64,000 nucleotides of DNA from Stomorhina lunata (taxonomy: Eukaryota > Arthropoda > Insecta > Diptera > Rhiniidae), in the NCBI GenBank assembly GCA_933228675.1, contig OW121741.1:60210363-60274362 (forward strand), read 5' to 3'. Shown in pieces: positions 11,778-24,878 of this stretch. Position 1 is the stretch's first letter, and every line of letters begins with the position of its first letter. The position numbers and the translations under genes are program-made. The notes under the pieces were generated by a model, which had not been told where the DNA came from, did not search any database, and worked only from the letters and a program-made list of their open reading frames with translations.

Positions 11778-12516
11778 TTATTTAAGGTTTTCTTAGCGGG
11801 TATTTCTAGGAGTGATAAACTATTTTCCATTGTCGGGAAATTTGTAACTCGTAGTATTTGGAGTCTGGTGATCCTGTTTGGAGTTTCTTATATTCTCCTT
11901 GCAGATGTCTTAAGGCCAGAGGCTTTTACAGACACACTCGTAAAATTAGTCTTTTTTCCACACACTTCAAAGAATCACTATTAAACCCCTTTGTGCCAGT
12001 TAATTGCTGATCACTTCTTTTAACTTATATTTTTTTTTATTAAACACTTTTTCTGTTTAAATTTTCAAAACACTTTATATATACATATATATATATCTTT
12101 CACCAACCGAATCAAGAATGAACCATCTTATCTAGGCACGTGCCTTTTTAACTTTTTTCCACTTTCCCTTTTTTAATTTTTACCGCAAATTCTTCCGGAC
12201 GCTTTCTAAAACAAGACTTCTAGTTTTTATGTCCTTATATACAAAAAATCAAATTTTTCATTTTTGCCTCCCGAAAAAAGGGTTAAGTTTACCCAATTTT
12301 AAAAACAAGGAATATGTTTTTATTTTTCATAATATGGATAATTTTATTCCATATAAACATTATTAAAATTGAACATAAATAAGATTTATGAAGCATTTAC
12401 TCAAATTATGAGCAAAAAATTACTTTTTTGCGAAATTCGTCGAATTCGAACACAAGGTACGGGAGAAAATGGTTTGAGATATCACCTCATTTTTTTTTTG
12501 AGTTTTATTGTATTTT
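11778..12516 (+). repeat. Flank block A, copy 3
   Basis: This is the third copy of the 0.73-kb flank, and it ends exactly where a Helentron-like 5' end begins at 12517. Like the others it holds a short open frame (11775-11984) and an AT-alternating tract near 12085. I see no other gene content. Confidence 0.85.
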
Positions 12517-12640
12517 TATACCCTTCACCAATAGGTGAAAGGTTATAAGTTTGTGATTCCGTTTGTAATTTTTTTATTAGTGATCGTAGACCATAAAAAT
12601 TATACCGATCGACTCAGAATCGGGAGGAGAATCGATGTCC

Positions 12641-13432
12641 GTCTGTCTGTCTGTCTGTCCGTCTGTCTGTCTGTTGAAATCAAGTTTCTGAAGCCCCTGG
12701 AGGATGGACCTATATAAATTATATATCAGATTTTAGGAAATTCTCCCGCAATGAACGCTGTTAAATTTCATTAAAATCGGTTTATAAACACAGAAAATAT
12801 CGAAAAAATATGAAAAATTAGACGAAAATTTTAAAATTTTTGATTGAAACACACTTTTAAATAACAAGAGAAAAAAGATACTCCTGGTGTACATGTGATA
12901 ATATGTTATATATCAGATTGTAGGAAATAGTTTCCCAAAGCACTCTGTAAAATTTTATGAAAATCGGTCTATAAACATCGCCAAAACACTGAATTTGATG
13001 TATCGCAAATTGCCCAAAGTTCGCATTAGAGAATGTTTGTTGAAAAAATGAAATGCAGAAATAAGAAAAACCATCCTCCTTTAGCACGGACCTACATAAA
13101 TTTTATATCAGATTTTAGGAAATTCCCCCGCCAAGTACGTTATAAAATTTTATCAAAAGCGGTCCATAAACAATTGAGATATCGCCATAACACTGCATTT
13201 GATGTACAGCAAATTGCCCAAAGTACGTGTCTAAGAAATTTTGTTTGCATTTTGTAAGTATTGTTTCAGCGATATCTCAGGTGTTTATGGACCGATTGTG
13301 ATGAAATTTGACATCGTTCTTTGTGTGAGGATTTTCTAAAATCTATACTCCACAAATCTGATTACGAATACCATTCAAACTGTACCGATCAACTCAGAAT
13401 CGGCAGGTAAATCGATTTTGCGACCTCCGTCC

Positions 13433-13471
<39 letters not shown>

Positions 13472-13667
13472 CGTCTGTTTGTTTGTCCGTCCGTCTGTTT
13501 TTTGTCCGTCCGTCTATTTGTCTGTAATTTTTATACCCTTCACCAATAGGTGAAAGGGTATTATAAGTTTGTGATTCCGTTTGTAATTTTTTTATTAGTG
13601 ATCGTAGACCCCATAAAAATTATACCGATCGACTCAGAATCGGGAGGAGAATCGATTAAGCGATGTC

Positions 13668-13699
<32 letters not shown>

Positions 13700-14583
13700 C
13701 GTCTGTCTGTCTGTCTGTTGAAATCAAGTTTCTGAAGCCCCTGGAGGATGGACTTACATAAATTATATATCAGATTTTAGGAAATTCTCCCGCAATGAAC
13801 GCTATTAAATTTCATTAAAATCGGTTTATAAACACCGAAAATATCGAAAAAATACCAAAAATTAGACGAAAATTTTAAAATTTTTGATTGAAACACACTT
13901 TTAAATAACAAGAGAAAAAAGATACTCCTGGTGTACATGTGATAATATGTTATATATCAGATTGTAGGAAATATTTTCCCAAAGCACTCTGTAAAATTTT
14001 ATCAAAATCGGTCCATAAACAACTGAGATATTGCCAAAACACTAAATTTTATGTATCGCAAATTGCCCAAAGTACGCATTAGGGAATGTTTGTTGAAAAA
14101 ATGAAATGCAGAAATAGGAAAAAACCATCCTCCTTTAGCACGGACATACGTACATTTTATATCAGATTTTAGGAAATTCCCCCACCAAGCACGTTATTAA
14201 ATTTTATCAAAAGCGGTCCATAAACAATTGAGATATCGCAATAACACTACATTTGATGTACAGCAAATTGCCCAAAGTACGTGTCTAAGAAATTTTGTTT
14301 ACATTTTGTAAGTATTGTTTCAGCGATATCTCAGGTGTTTATGGACCGATTGTGATGAAATTTGACATCGTTCTTTATGGGAGGATTTTCTAAAATCTGA
14401 TATATATACTCCACAAATCTGATTATGAATACCATTCAAATTGTACCGATCAACTCTGAATCGGCACAAGAATCGATTTCGCGACCTCCGTCCGTCTGTC
14501 CGTCCGTCTGTTTGTTTGCCCGTCCGTCCGTCTGTTTGTTTGTCCGTCCGTCTACATGTCCGTCCGTCTACCTGTCTGTCCTT
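12641..14583 (+). repeat. (GTCY)n tetranucleotide tracts
   Basis: Tracts of GTCT/GTCC lie at about 12641-12672, 13425-13525, 13664-13722 and 14484-14583. Each follows an ACCGATC.ACTCAGAATCGG core. The same arrangement recurs in every Helentron-like unit of the window. This matches the proto-microsatellite property described for dipteran mini-me elements. Confidence 0.9.
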
Positions 14584-16164
14584 TTTTCTGTTGTAGTCAA
14601 GTTTTTGGAGCTCCTGTTTTGTCGATATCTCAGATGTTTATTTTGATGAAGTTTAATAGTGTCCTTCGCAGGGGATTATCTAAATCCTGATGCATTCTGT
14701 AATTTGTGGTAGATATAATTTAGCGTTTAAGCGATGGTGTTTTGAACGACAATGAAATGAAATTCAGGGTGGGACAATTCAGGAGCTCCACAAATCTGGT
14801 TTTATTTAGCAGACAGGCACACTGCATTTATCTTAATTTTGTGTCTGACTTTTGAACATTATGATAACATTTGAGAATGTATTATATATCAAATTATAGG
14901 TAATCTTCCTAGGAAGTACAAAAATGCAGCTGATTACATGATATCCATTCAAAACCTACATATGTATGTAAGTATCTCACATATCAACAAAAATTTAAAT
15001 TTTTTAATTGCAATTGGGAGAAATCCGTTCACGTTTGATAATTGATTCCGTATAACTTCGCCTAAGGCAATCTCTTAGTAGCTAATAAGTGACAAATTAT
15101 AATAGATACGATGATGACATTTAGTATAAAGACGTTGTACAATATTGATATTCAGGACAATAGCGCCTAAAATAAACTTTCTAGAGGTACAACATTTGAC
15201 AAAAGTATTTCTGATCTCTTGAAAAGTTCGATATTGAAAATGGGCGAGCTCTATTCACATTTAGTGAAATCTCCCACATAAACCAGACCGGGAATCGATT
15301 TAATGCTGATAAATTAAATCATAATAAAATTGCACAAAGAACTAGAGCAAAACTTTCCAAACATCCATCGGACAGATCGAAAGAACTAAACATCCCAAAT
15401 ATTATTGATGAAGTGTTCATTTTAATTAATTAACTAACTTCAAATTAATAAGTAAACTTTTCCGACAAAGCTGATAACCATCCATTCAAAAGCTATATAT
15501 TTCACGTATGTATCTAAAACTAAGAGTGTATACCCTATAATTTGAAGGCTTGTATACATTGACAATCATTGTTAAAGCTTTGACCTAAATCAGTCCGCTA
15601 ACTTCAGAGTTTTACATAACTAATCAAGAACTTTTACTAGTTGGATAATTCGTACGAATTAAAGTGCACAACCCTCACTGGGCACAGCGTTTTTGGGTTG
15701 CATGTCAGAATACTTAAACTTCATCAAATCGATGTGCTATTGCAAATGTAAGGGCATCTACATTTTGAAGCATCTTTTCTGCATGGTTTATCTGGTCTAT
15801 CGAACTTTATTAAATGTTCGTAAAATATGTGTCTATTTTATTTCGAAGCTACTGGCTGGCTTAAATATGCATTCTCTACTTGTAGTCTAGTAATCATTAT
15901 CTTTCACAAAGGGACCACTTTAGAACCCAAGTGAAGCTTCCCTAGACATCAGCCACCTGCCCAACCTAACCTTTGGGTGCATAACTATTCTAGATGAGGA
16001 CGCCACCGAAAAGGTTTTCGTTTTCCGACTCTTAACTTTGAAGACTCTTTGCATATAATACTAGTATAACCAAATATTGCTACGAATTACATTAAGTACT
16101 TTTGGAACACCATTGGTGAAGGGTATCCAAGATTCGGCAAAGCCGAATATACCACTCTTACTTG

Positions 16165-16695
16165 TTTCTGTTGTAGTCAAGTTTTTGGAGCTCCTGTTTT
16201 GTCGATATCTCAGGTGTTTATTTTGATGAAATATAATAGCGTCCTTCGCAGGGGATTACCTAAATCCTGATGCATTCGGTAATTTGTGGTAGATATAATT
16301 TAGCGTTTAAGCGATGGTGTTTTGATCGACAAAGATAAAATTCAGGGTGGGACAATATCCTGAAATTTTGTGTAAAATCCAGGAGCTCCACAAATCTGAT
16401 TTTAGCAGACAGACACTCTGCATTAATCTTAATTTTGTGTCTGACTTTTGAACATTATGATAACATTTGAGAATGTATTATATATCAAATTATAGGTAAT
16501 CTTCCTAGGAAGTACAAAAATGCAGCTAACTACATGATATCCGTTCAAAACCTACATATGTATGTAAGTATCTCACATATCAACGAAAATTTAAATTTTT
16601 TAATTGCAATTGGGAGAAATCCGTTCACGTTTGACAATTGATCCCGTATAACTTCGCCCAAAATAAGATGATGACATTTAGTAATGGGTGTTTTT
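16165..16695 (+). mobile_element. Helentron internal segment ending in a rosa-like TIR remnant
   Basis: Directly after the 3' end at 16164, a second copy of the internal segment starts (CTGTTGTAGTCAAG). It runs to 16683 and matches the reverse complement of 43388-43905, including a shared deletion. It then ends in TAATGGGTGTTTTTT, the TA site plus the first bases of the rosa-like element's right TIR. The next Helentron 5' end follows at 16696. Confidence 0.85.
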
Positions 16696-18588
16696 TATAC
16701 CCTTCACCAATAGGTGAAAGGGTATTATAAGTTTGTGATTCCGTTTGTAATTTTTTTATTAGTGATCGTAGACCCCATAAAAATTATACCGATCGACTCA
16801 GAATCGGAAGGAGAATCGATTAAGCGATGTCCGTCTGTCTGTCTGTCTGTCCGTCCGTCTGTCTGTCTGTTGAAATCAAGTTTCTGAAGCCCCTGGAGGA
16901 TGGACTTACATAAATTATATATCAGATTTTAGGAAATTCTCCCGCAATGAACGCTATTAAATTTCATTAAAATCGGTTTATAAACACCGAAAATATCGAA
17001 AAAATACCAAAAATTAGACGAAAATTTGAAAATTTTTGATTGAAACACACTTTTAAATAACAAGAGAAAAAAGATACTCCTGGTGTACATGTGATAATAT
17101 GTTATATATCAGATTGTAGGAAATAGTTTCCCAAAGCACTCTGTAAAATTTTATGAAAATCGGTCCATAAACAACTGAGATATCGCCAAAACACTGAATT
17201 TGATGTATCGCAAATTGCCCAAAGTACGCATTAGGGAATATTTGTTGAAAAAATGAAATGCAGAAATAGGAAAAAACCATCCTCCTATAGCACGGACATA
17301 CATAAATTTTATATTAGATTTTAGGAAATTCCCACGTCAAGCACGTTATTAAATTTTATCAAAAGCGGTCCATAAACAACTGAGATATCGCCAAAACACT
17401 ACTTGTGATGTGCAGCAAATTGCCCAAAGTACGTGTCTAAGAAATTTTGTTGACATTTTGTAAGTATTGTTTCAGCGATATTTCAGGTGTTTATGGACCG
17501 ATTGTGATGAAATTTGAAGCGTTCTTTGTGGAAGGAATCCTGAATCCTAAAATCTGATATGTAAACTCCACAAATTTGATTATGAATACCATTCAAATTG
17601 TACCGATCGACTCAGAATCGGCAGGAGAATAGATTTCGCGACGTGTGTCCGGTTGTCCTTTTTATACCCTTCACCAATAGGTGAAAGGGTATTATAAGTT
17701 TGTGATTCCGTCTGTAATTTTTTTATTAGTGATCGTAGACCCCATAAAAATTATACCGATCCACTCAGAATCGGGAGGAGAATCGATTAAGCGATGTCCG
17801 TCTGTCTGTCCGTCTGTCTGTCGAAATCAAGTTTCTGAAGCCCCTGGAGGATGGACTTACATAAATTATATACCAGATTTTAGGAAATTCTCCCGCAATG
17901 AACGCTATTAAATTTCATTAAAATCGGTTTATAAACACCGAAAATATCGAAAAAATACCAAAAATTAGAAGAAAATTTTAAAATTTTGGATTGAAACACA
18001 CTTTTAAATAACAAGAGAAAAACTATGCTCCTAATGTATATGTGATAATATATTATATATCAGATTGTAGGAAATAGTTCCCCAAAGCACTCTGTAAAAT
18101 TTTATGAAAATCGGTCCATAAACAACTGAGATATCGCCAAAACACTGAATTTGATGTATCGCAAATTGCCCAAAGTTCGCATTAGAGAATGTTTGTTGAA
18201 AAAATGAAATGCAGAAATAGGAAAAACCATCCTCCTTTAGCACGGACCTACATAAATTTTATATCAGATTTTAGGAAATTCCCCCGCCAAGTACGTTATT
18301 AAATTTTATCAAAAGCGGTCCATAAACAATTGAGATATCGCCATAACACTGCATTTGATGTACAGCAAATTGCCCAAAGTACGTGTCTAAGAAATTTTGT
18401 TTACATTTTGTAAGTATTGTTTCAGCGATATCTCAGGTGTTTATGGACCGATTGTGATGAAATTTGACATCGTTCTTTGTGTGAGGATTTTCTAAAATCT
18501 ATACTCCACAAATCTGATTACGAATACCATTCAAACTGTACCGATCAACTCAGAATCGGCAGGTGAATCGATTTTGCGACCTCCGTCC

Positions 18589-18625
<37 letters not shown>

Positions 18626-20652
18626 CCTGTCCGTCTGTCTGTCTGTTGAAATCTAGTTTCTGAAGCCCCTGGAGGATGGACTTACATAAATTATATATCA
18701 GATTTTAGGAAATTCTCCCGCAATGAACGCTATTAAATTTCATTAAAATCGGTTTATAAACACCGAAAATATCGAAAAAATACCAAAAATTAGACGAAAA
18801 TTTGAAAATTTTTGATTGAAACACACTTTTAAATAACAAGAGAAAAAAGATACTCCTGGTGTACATGTGATAATGTGTTATATATCAGATTGTAGGAAAT
18901 AGTTTCCCAAAGCACTCTGTAAAATTTTATGAAAATCGGTCCATAAACAACTGAGATATCGCCAAAACACTGAATTTGATGTATCGCAAATTCCCCAAAG
19001 TTCGCATTAGAGAATGTTTGTTGAAAAAATGAAATGCAGAAATAGGAAAAACCATCCTCCTTTAGCACGGACCTACATAAATTTTATATCAGATTTTAGG
19101 AAATTCCCCCGCCAAGTACGTTATTAAATTTTATCAAAAGCGGTCCATAAACAATTGAGATATCGCCATAACACTGCATTTGATGTACAGCAAATTGCCC
19201 AAAGTACGTGTCTAAGAAATTTTGTTTACATTTTGTAAGTATTGTTTCAGCGATATCTCAGGTGTTTATGGACCGATTGTGATGAAATTTGACATCGTTC
19301 TTTGTGTGAGGATTTTCTAAAATCTATACTCCACAAATCTGATTACGAATACCACTCAAACTGTACCGATCAACTCAGAATCGGCAGGTGAATCGATTTT
19401 GCGACCTCCGTCCGTCTGTCTGCTTGTCCGTCTGTCCGTCCGTCTACCTGTTTGTCCTTTTTATACCCTTCACCAATAGGTGAAAGGGTATTATAAGTTT
19501 GTGATTCCGTCTGTAATTTTTTCAAGTTTCTGAAGCCCCTGGAGGATGGACTTACATAAATTATATACCAGATTTTAGGAAATTCTCCCGCAATGAACGC
19601 TATTAAATTTCATTAAAATCGGTTTATAAACACCGAAAATATCGAAAAAATACCAAAAATTAGAAGAAAATTTTAAAATTTTGGATTGAAACACACTTTT
19701 AAATAACAAGAGAAAAACTATACTCCTGGTGTATATGTGATAATATATTATATATCAGATTGTAGGAAATGGTTCCCCAAAGCACTCTGTAAAATTTTAT
19801 CAAAACACTACTTGTGATGTACAGCAAATTGCCCAAAGTACGTGTCTAAGAAATTTTGTTTACATTTTGTAAGTATTGTTTCAGCGATATCTCAGGTGTT
19901 TATGGACCGATTGTGATGAAATTTAACAGCATTCTTTGTGTGAGGATTTCCTAAAGTCTGATATGTAAACTCCACAAATCTTATTATCAATACCATTCAA
20001 ATTGTACCGATCGACTCAGAATCGGCAGGAGAATTGATTTCGCGACGTCCGTCCGTATGTTTGTCCGTCCGTCTATCTGTCTGTCCTTTGGAGCTTTTGT
20101 AGTCAAGTTTTTGGAGCTCCTTTTTTGTCGATATTTTAGATGTTTATTTTGATCAAATTTAATAGCGTTCTTCACAGCGGATTACCTAAATTCTGATGCA
20201 CTCGGTAATTTGTGGTAGATATAATTTAGTGTTTAAGCGATATTTCACGTGTTTTGATCGACAACAATGAAATGCAGGGTGGGACGATATCCTAAAATTT
20301 TGTGTAAAATGGATATGGGTATACCTTCCAGGAGCTCCACAAATCTGATTTTAGCAGACAGACACACTGCATTTATCTTAATTTTGTGTCTGACTTTTGA
20401 ACATTATTATAAAATTTGAGAATGCATTATATATTAAGTTATAGGCAGTCTTCCTAAGAAGTACAAAAAATGCAGCTAAGTACATGATATGCGTTCAAAA
20501 CCTACATTTGTATGTATGTATCTCACATATCAACGAAAATTTAAATTTTTTAATTGCAATTGGGAGAAATCCGTTCACGTTTGACAATTGCTCCCATATA
20601 ACTTCGCCTAAGGCAATCTCTTAGTAGCTAATAAATGACTAATTATAATTAT

Positions 20653-20716
20653 CTTTATACTAAATGTCATCATCGTATCTATTATAATAGACACGATGAT
20701 GACATTTAGTATAAAG
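20653..20716. repeat. 64-nt near-perfect palindrome
   Basis: Two perfect 24-nt inverted arms (20653-20676 and 20693-20716) surround a 16-nt centre that is itself nearly palindromic. It could form a long hairpin or cruciform. The same palindrome is at 23738-23801 and 31830-31893. The homologous place near 15111-15135 has only one arm. Confidence 0.9.
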
Positions 20717-21035
20717 ACGTTGTACAATATCCTTATCTTAATTTTAAAGACTATTTGTATATAATACTAGTATAACCAAATATTGCTAGGAATTGCATTT
20801 AGTATGAACAAAAGAAAATTAATATACATATACATACATACATGTATTACATATCAAGCATTTGTGTGGGGCTCAACTAAGTCAGTAATCAGAAACTATA
20901 TAATTATCAATATACGATTTTGTTCTTTACTTTTGAAACGCCATTGGTGAAGGGTATCCAAGATTCGGCAAAGCCGAATATACCACTCTTACTTGTTTAA
21001 AATACATTTGTACGGTTCTTTACCTTTGGGGTTCG

Positions 21036-21482
21036 TTAGTCTTGACCCCCACCAAGGATGTTTTGGTTATAATCACCAGCAACAATAAAACGGGATCCTA
21101 ATGATTTATAAAAGCATTCAAATTCTTCACATTTAACTACGTGTCTTGGAGGGAAGTATATGGAGTATATATTAATAGGTGCATTATTACAAGTTACTTT
21201 TACTCCAGCGGCTTGTAGATAATCTTTTTGGAATTCTTTTGAAGGTTCATAACAAATTGAAGATTTGTTAAGCAAGCCTGCACCGGCATGGGCTTTTCCA
21301 TCAGGATAATTTGTGGAAATAAAATCGTAACCTTTAATTTTTACATACGATTTGGAAGTCAGATGGGTTTCCGATATAAGAAATATGTCTATATGCTTTT
21401 CTTTCATAAAATAATCAACTTCATTTAGTTTGTTCATAAGCCCATTTGTGTTCCAAACAGCTATTCTTAAGTTTACTTGCAT
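21036..21482 (-). pseudogene. Jockey ORF2 endonuclease domain, truncated
   Basis: The 148 residues start LRIAVWNTNGLMNK. SETHL carries the conserved Glu of the endonuclease family and GDYNQ its conserved Asp/Asn pair. YPDGKAHAGAG and INIYSIYFPPRH match other Jockey endonucleases in position. The frame stops at 21036, and the next bases resemble the usual NPKGKELY continuation in another frame, so a frameshift is likely. The element then meets Helentron DNA at 20995. Confidence 0.85.
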
Positions 21483-21526
21483 AATTTGTTTATAAGAAGT
21501 GACATCATGTTCATGAGTGTGTTGGT

Positions 21527-22385
21527 TTATTTATTTAATATTTTTTCAATATTTTTCATGACACTGTTGTTACCTTCACTTGCAACATTTGCATAAGATT
21601 TACCTGCGAAAGTATTTTGATTTGAATTATAGTTAAATGGAGGGAAGCCTTTTTGTTGGCAGTAAAATGGCTGATTTACGTCAGATCGTTTCTCGGAATT
21701 TCTTTTTCTTAAATCATTTTGGTATATTTTACATCCTCTATAACTGTTTAAGACAATGCACACATTTAGGAGGCGTTTCACGATCTTTTGGACAGTTTTT
21801 TGTTGGATGTCCAAGTCCACATTTAACGCATACAAAAGGTTTTTTGCAGTATGTTTTCGTGTGGCCGAATTGTTGACATCTGTGATATTGCACAATATCG
21901 CTTGTACTTCTGGGGGCCTCAATTTGCACCATACAGTGATTGATGTCACGAATTTCAAAAACCTTTTTATTATTTGGGTTTGGATCTACATAGAACATTG
22001 GTAGTGGCTGCTTTGTAAATTTACTTTTAATATTAATCACATTTCTGACCAGATGACCTTTATAAAGAAGATTTGCTTTTATATCCTCCACTTTGGTAGA
22101 GAAATGACAAATCTATAAGACCGCTCATTTTTTAGTTGATAGGTATGATAGCTAAAGTTGTTGGTATGAAAATACTTAACTAACTTACGATATGAGTCTA
22201 CAGATTTAATATTAAGTTTAACTTGACCATCATATAAAGCTTTATAATTGAATTCGGAAGAATTGATTACACTACACTTTATCATTTTCATTACATTACT
22301 AACATTATTAATATTATCAGCTTCAATATCATCGTTAGCATCAGAGTTTTCAAAGTCACAAAAGGAGTAAACAGAATACGTCTGT
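21527..22385 (-). pseudogene. Jockey ORF1 Gag-like protein, frameshifted
   Basis: Reading from 22385 gives an acidic N-terminus (DANDDIEADNINN), the INSSEFNYKALYDGQVK segment, then in a second frame EDIKANLLYKGHLVRNVINI and the knuckles CQQFGHTKTYC and CVKCGLGHPTKNC. A third frame gives SYRGCKIYQNDLRKRN and a C-terminus ending KNIEKILNK at 21527. Two small indels (near 22090 and 21745) separate the frames. Jockey ORF1 normally packages LINE RNA; this copy cannot encode it intact. Confidence 0.8.
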
Positions 22386-22501
22386 TAACTTTGAATAACT
22401 CGTCGCGACTAATATAATAAATGAAATTAATAAATAAAATGAATAATAAATGAAATGAAACAGAATTGTCTCAAAATTACTTTTTTGTTTGTTTTTTTTT
22501 T

Positions 22502-24878
22502 TATACCCTTCACCAATAGGTGAAAGGGTATTATAAGTTTGTGATTCCGTCTGTAATTATTAGTGATCGTAGACCCCATAAAAATTATACCGATCGACTC
22601 AGAATCGGGAGGAGAATCGATTAAGCGATGTCCGTCTGTCTGCCCCTGGAGGATGGGCTTACATAAATTTAATAGCAATGAACGCTATTAAATTTCATTA
22701 AAATCGGTTTATAAACACCGAAAATATCGAAAAAATACCAAAAATTAGAAGAAAATTTTAAAATTTTGGATTGAAACACACTTTTAAATAACAAGAGAAA
22801 AACTATACTCCTGGTGTATATGTGATAATATATTATATATCAGATTGTAGGAAATGGTTCCCCAAAGCACTCTGTAAAATTTTATCAAAACACTACTTGT
22901 GATGTACAGCAAATTGCCCAAAGTACGTGTCTAAGAAATTTTGTTTACATTTTGTAAGTATTGTTTCAGCGATATCTCAGGTGTTTATGGACCGATTGTG
23001 ATGAAATTTAACAGCATTCTTTGTGTGAGGATTTCCTAAAGTCTGATATGTAAACTCCACAAATCTTATTATGAATACCATTCAAATTGTACCGATCGAC
23101 TCAGAATCGGCAGGAGAATTGATTTCGCGACGTCCGTCCGTATGTTTGTCCGTCCGTCTACCTGTCTGTCCTTTGGAGCTTTTGTAGTCAAGTTTTTGGA
23201 GCTCCTTTTTTGTCGATATTTTAGATGTTTATTTTGATTAAATTTAATAGCGTTCTTCACAGCGGATTACCTAAATTCTGATGCACTCGGTAATTTGTGG
23301 TAGATATAATTTAGTGTTTAAGCGATATTTCACGTGTTTTGATCGACAACAATGAAATGCAGGGTGGGACGATATCCTAAAATTTTGTGTAAAATGGATA
23401 TGGGTATACCTTCCAGGAGCTCCACAAATCTGATTTTAGCAGACAGACACACTGCATTTATCTTAATTTTGTGTCTGACTTTTGAACATTATTATAAAAT
23501 TTGAGAATGCATTATATATCAAGTTATAGGCAGTCTTCCTAGGATGTACAAAAAATGCAGCTAAGTACATGATATGCGTTCAAAACCTACATTTGTATGT
23601 ATGTATCTCACATATCAACGAAAATTTAAATTTTTTAATTGTAATTGGGAGAAATCCGTTCACGTTTGACAATTGCTCCCATATAACTTCGCCTAAGGCA
23701 ATCTCTTAGTAGCTAATAAATGACAAATTATAATTATCTTTATACTAAATGTCATCATCGTATCTATTATAATAGACACGATGATGACATTTAGTATAAA
23801 GACGTTGTACAATATCCTAATTCAGGTGATAGCGCCTAAAATAAACTTTCAAGAGGGACAACATTTGACAAAAATATTTCTGATCTCTTGAAAATTTCGG
23901 TATTGAAAATGGGCGAGCTCGGTTCACATTTACTGTTATCTCCCATATAACTCCGACCGGGAATCACTTTAATGCTGATAAATTAAATCACATTATAATT
24001 GCATAAAGAACTAGAGCAAAACTTTCCACACATCCATCGGACAGATCGAAAGAACAATACATCCCAAATATTATTGTTGAAGTATTCATCTTAATTAGTT
24101 AACTAACTTCAGATTAATAAGTAAATCTTTAATAAATTTTCCGACAAAGCTGATATTCATTCATTTAAAAGCTATATATTTCACGTACTCGTATGTATCT
24201 AAAACTAAGAGTATATACCTTATAATTCTAAGGCTTGTATACATTGACAATCATTGTTAAAGCTTTGACCTAAATCAGTCCGCTAACTTCAAAGTTTTAC
24301 ATAACTAATCAAGAACTTTTACTAGTTGGATAATTCGTATGAATTAAAGTACACAACCCTCACTGGGCACTGTGTTTTTGGGTTGCATGCCAGAATACTT
24401 AATCTTCATCAAATCGATGTGCTATTGCAAATCTAAGGGCATCTACATTTTGAAGCATCTTTTCTGCACGGTTTATCTGGTCTATCGAACTTTATTAAAT
24501 GTTCGTAAAATAGACACATATCACTTTCGAATCCAAGTGACGCTGCCTTAGACATCAGGCACCTGCCCAACCAAAAATTTGGGTCCATAACTATTCTAGA
24601 TGATGACGCCACCGAAAAGCTTTTCGTTTTCCGACTCTTAATTTTAAAGATTCTTTGCATATAATACTAGTATAACCAAATATTGCTAGGAATTACATTT
24701 AGTATGAACAAAAGAAAATTAATATACATATAAAGCATTTGTGTGGGGCTCAACTAAGTCAGTAATCAGAAACTATATAATTATCAATATATTCTTACGA
24801 TTTTGTACTTTACTTTTGGAACACAATTGGTGAAGGGTATCCAAGATTCGGCAAAGCCGAATATACCACTCTTACTTG
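22502..24878 (+). mobile_element. Helentron-like element with exact ends (2,377 bp)
   Basis: It runs from TATACCCTTCACC to CTTACTTG and lies inside a poly-T run. The matching unoccupied sequence is at 5801-5860 (GTTTG, ten T, AGTTTTGCTATAAGCGG), so both boundaries are set by an empty site. Insertion between T residues fits Helentrons. The internal part has one (GTCY) tract after the 5' core, a second near 23134-23172, the 64-nt palindrome, and the 3' ATTCGGCAAAGCCGAAT stem-loop. It encodes no protein. Confidence 0.9.
23738..23801. repeat. 64-nt near-perfect palindrome (second copy)
   Basis: Same sequence and arms as 20653-20716. It sits at the equivalent place in this Helentron-like element. 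Confidence 0.9.

Larger units (their letters stand above)
12517..20995 (+). mobile_element. Composite non-autonomous Helentron-like (mini-me/DINE-1-like) array
   Basis: Five full-length 5' ends (TATACCCTTCACC) lie at 12517, 13532, 16696, 17663 and 19462, and two 3' ends (..CTTACTTG) at 16164 and 20995. The 5' end folds as a 12-bp hairpin with one bulged base. The 3' end has the stem-loop ATTCGGC-AAA-GCCGAAT. TTGGTGAAGGGTAT near the 3' end is the inverted partner of the 5' terminus. Helentron-associated elements are known to have such subterminal inverted repeats, a 3' stem-loop and a (GTCY)n block. No Rep/helicase gene is present, so movement would need an enzyme from elsewhere. Confidence 0.85.
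20996..22470 (-). mobile_element. Jockey-like LINE fragment, copy 1
   Basis: On the minus strand it holds ORF1 (about 22385-21527), a 44-bp gap, then the start of ORF2 (21482-21036). It is cut at 20996 by the Helentron 3' end, so reverse transcriptase is missing. It is near-identical to 4657-5800. No poly-A tail or target duplication could be identified because both ends are interrupted or unclear. Confidence 0.85.

Noticed and set aside
12641..14646. Cys/Val/Ser-rich frames over the GTCY tracts
   Set aside because: The VCLSVCLS-type peptides are simple translations of the tetranucleotide repeat.
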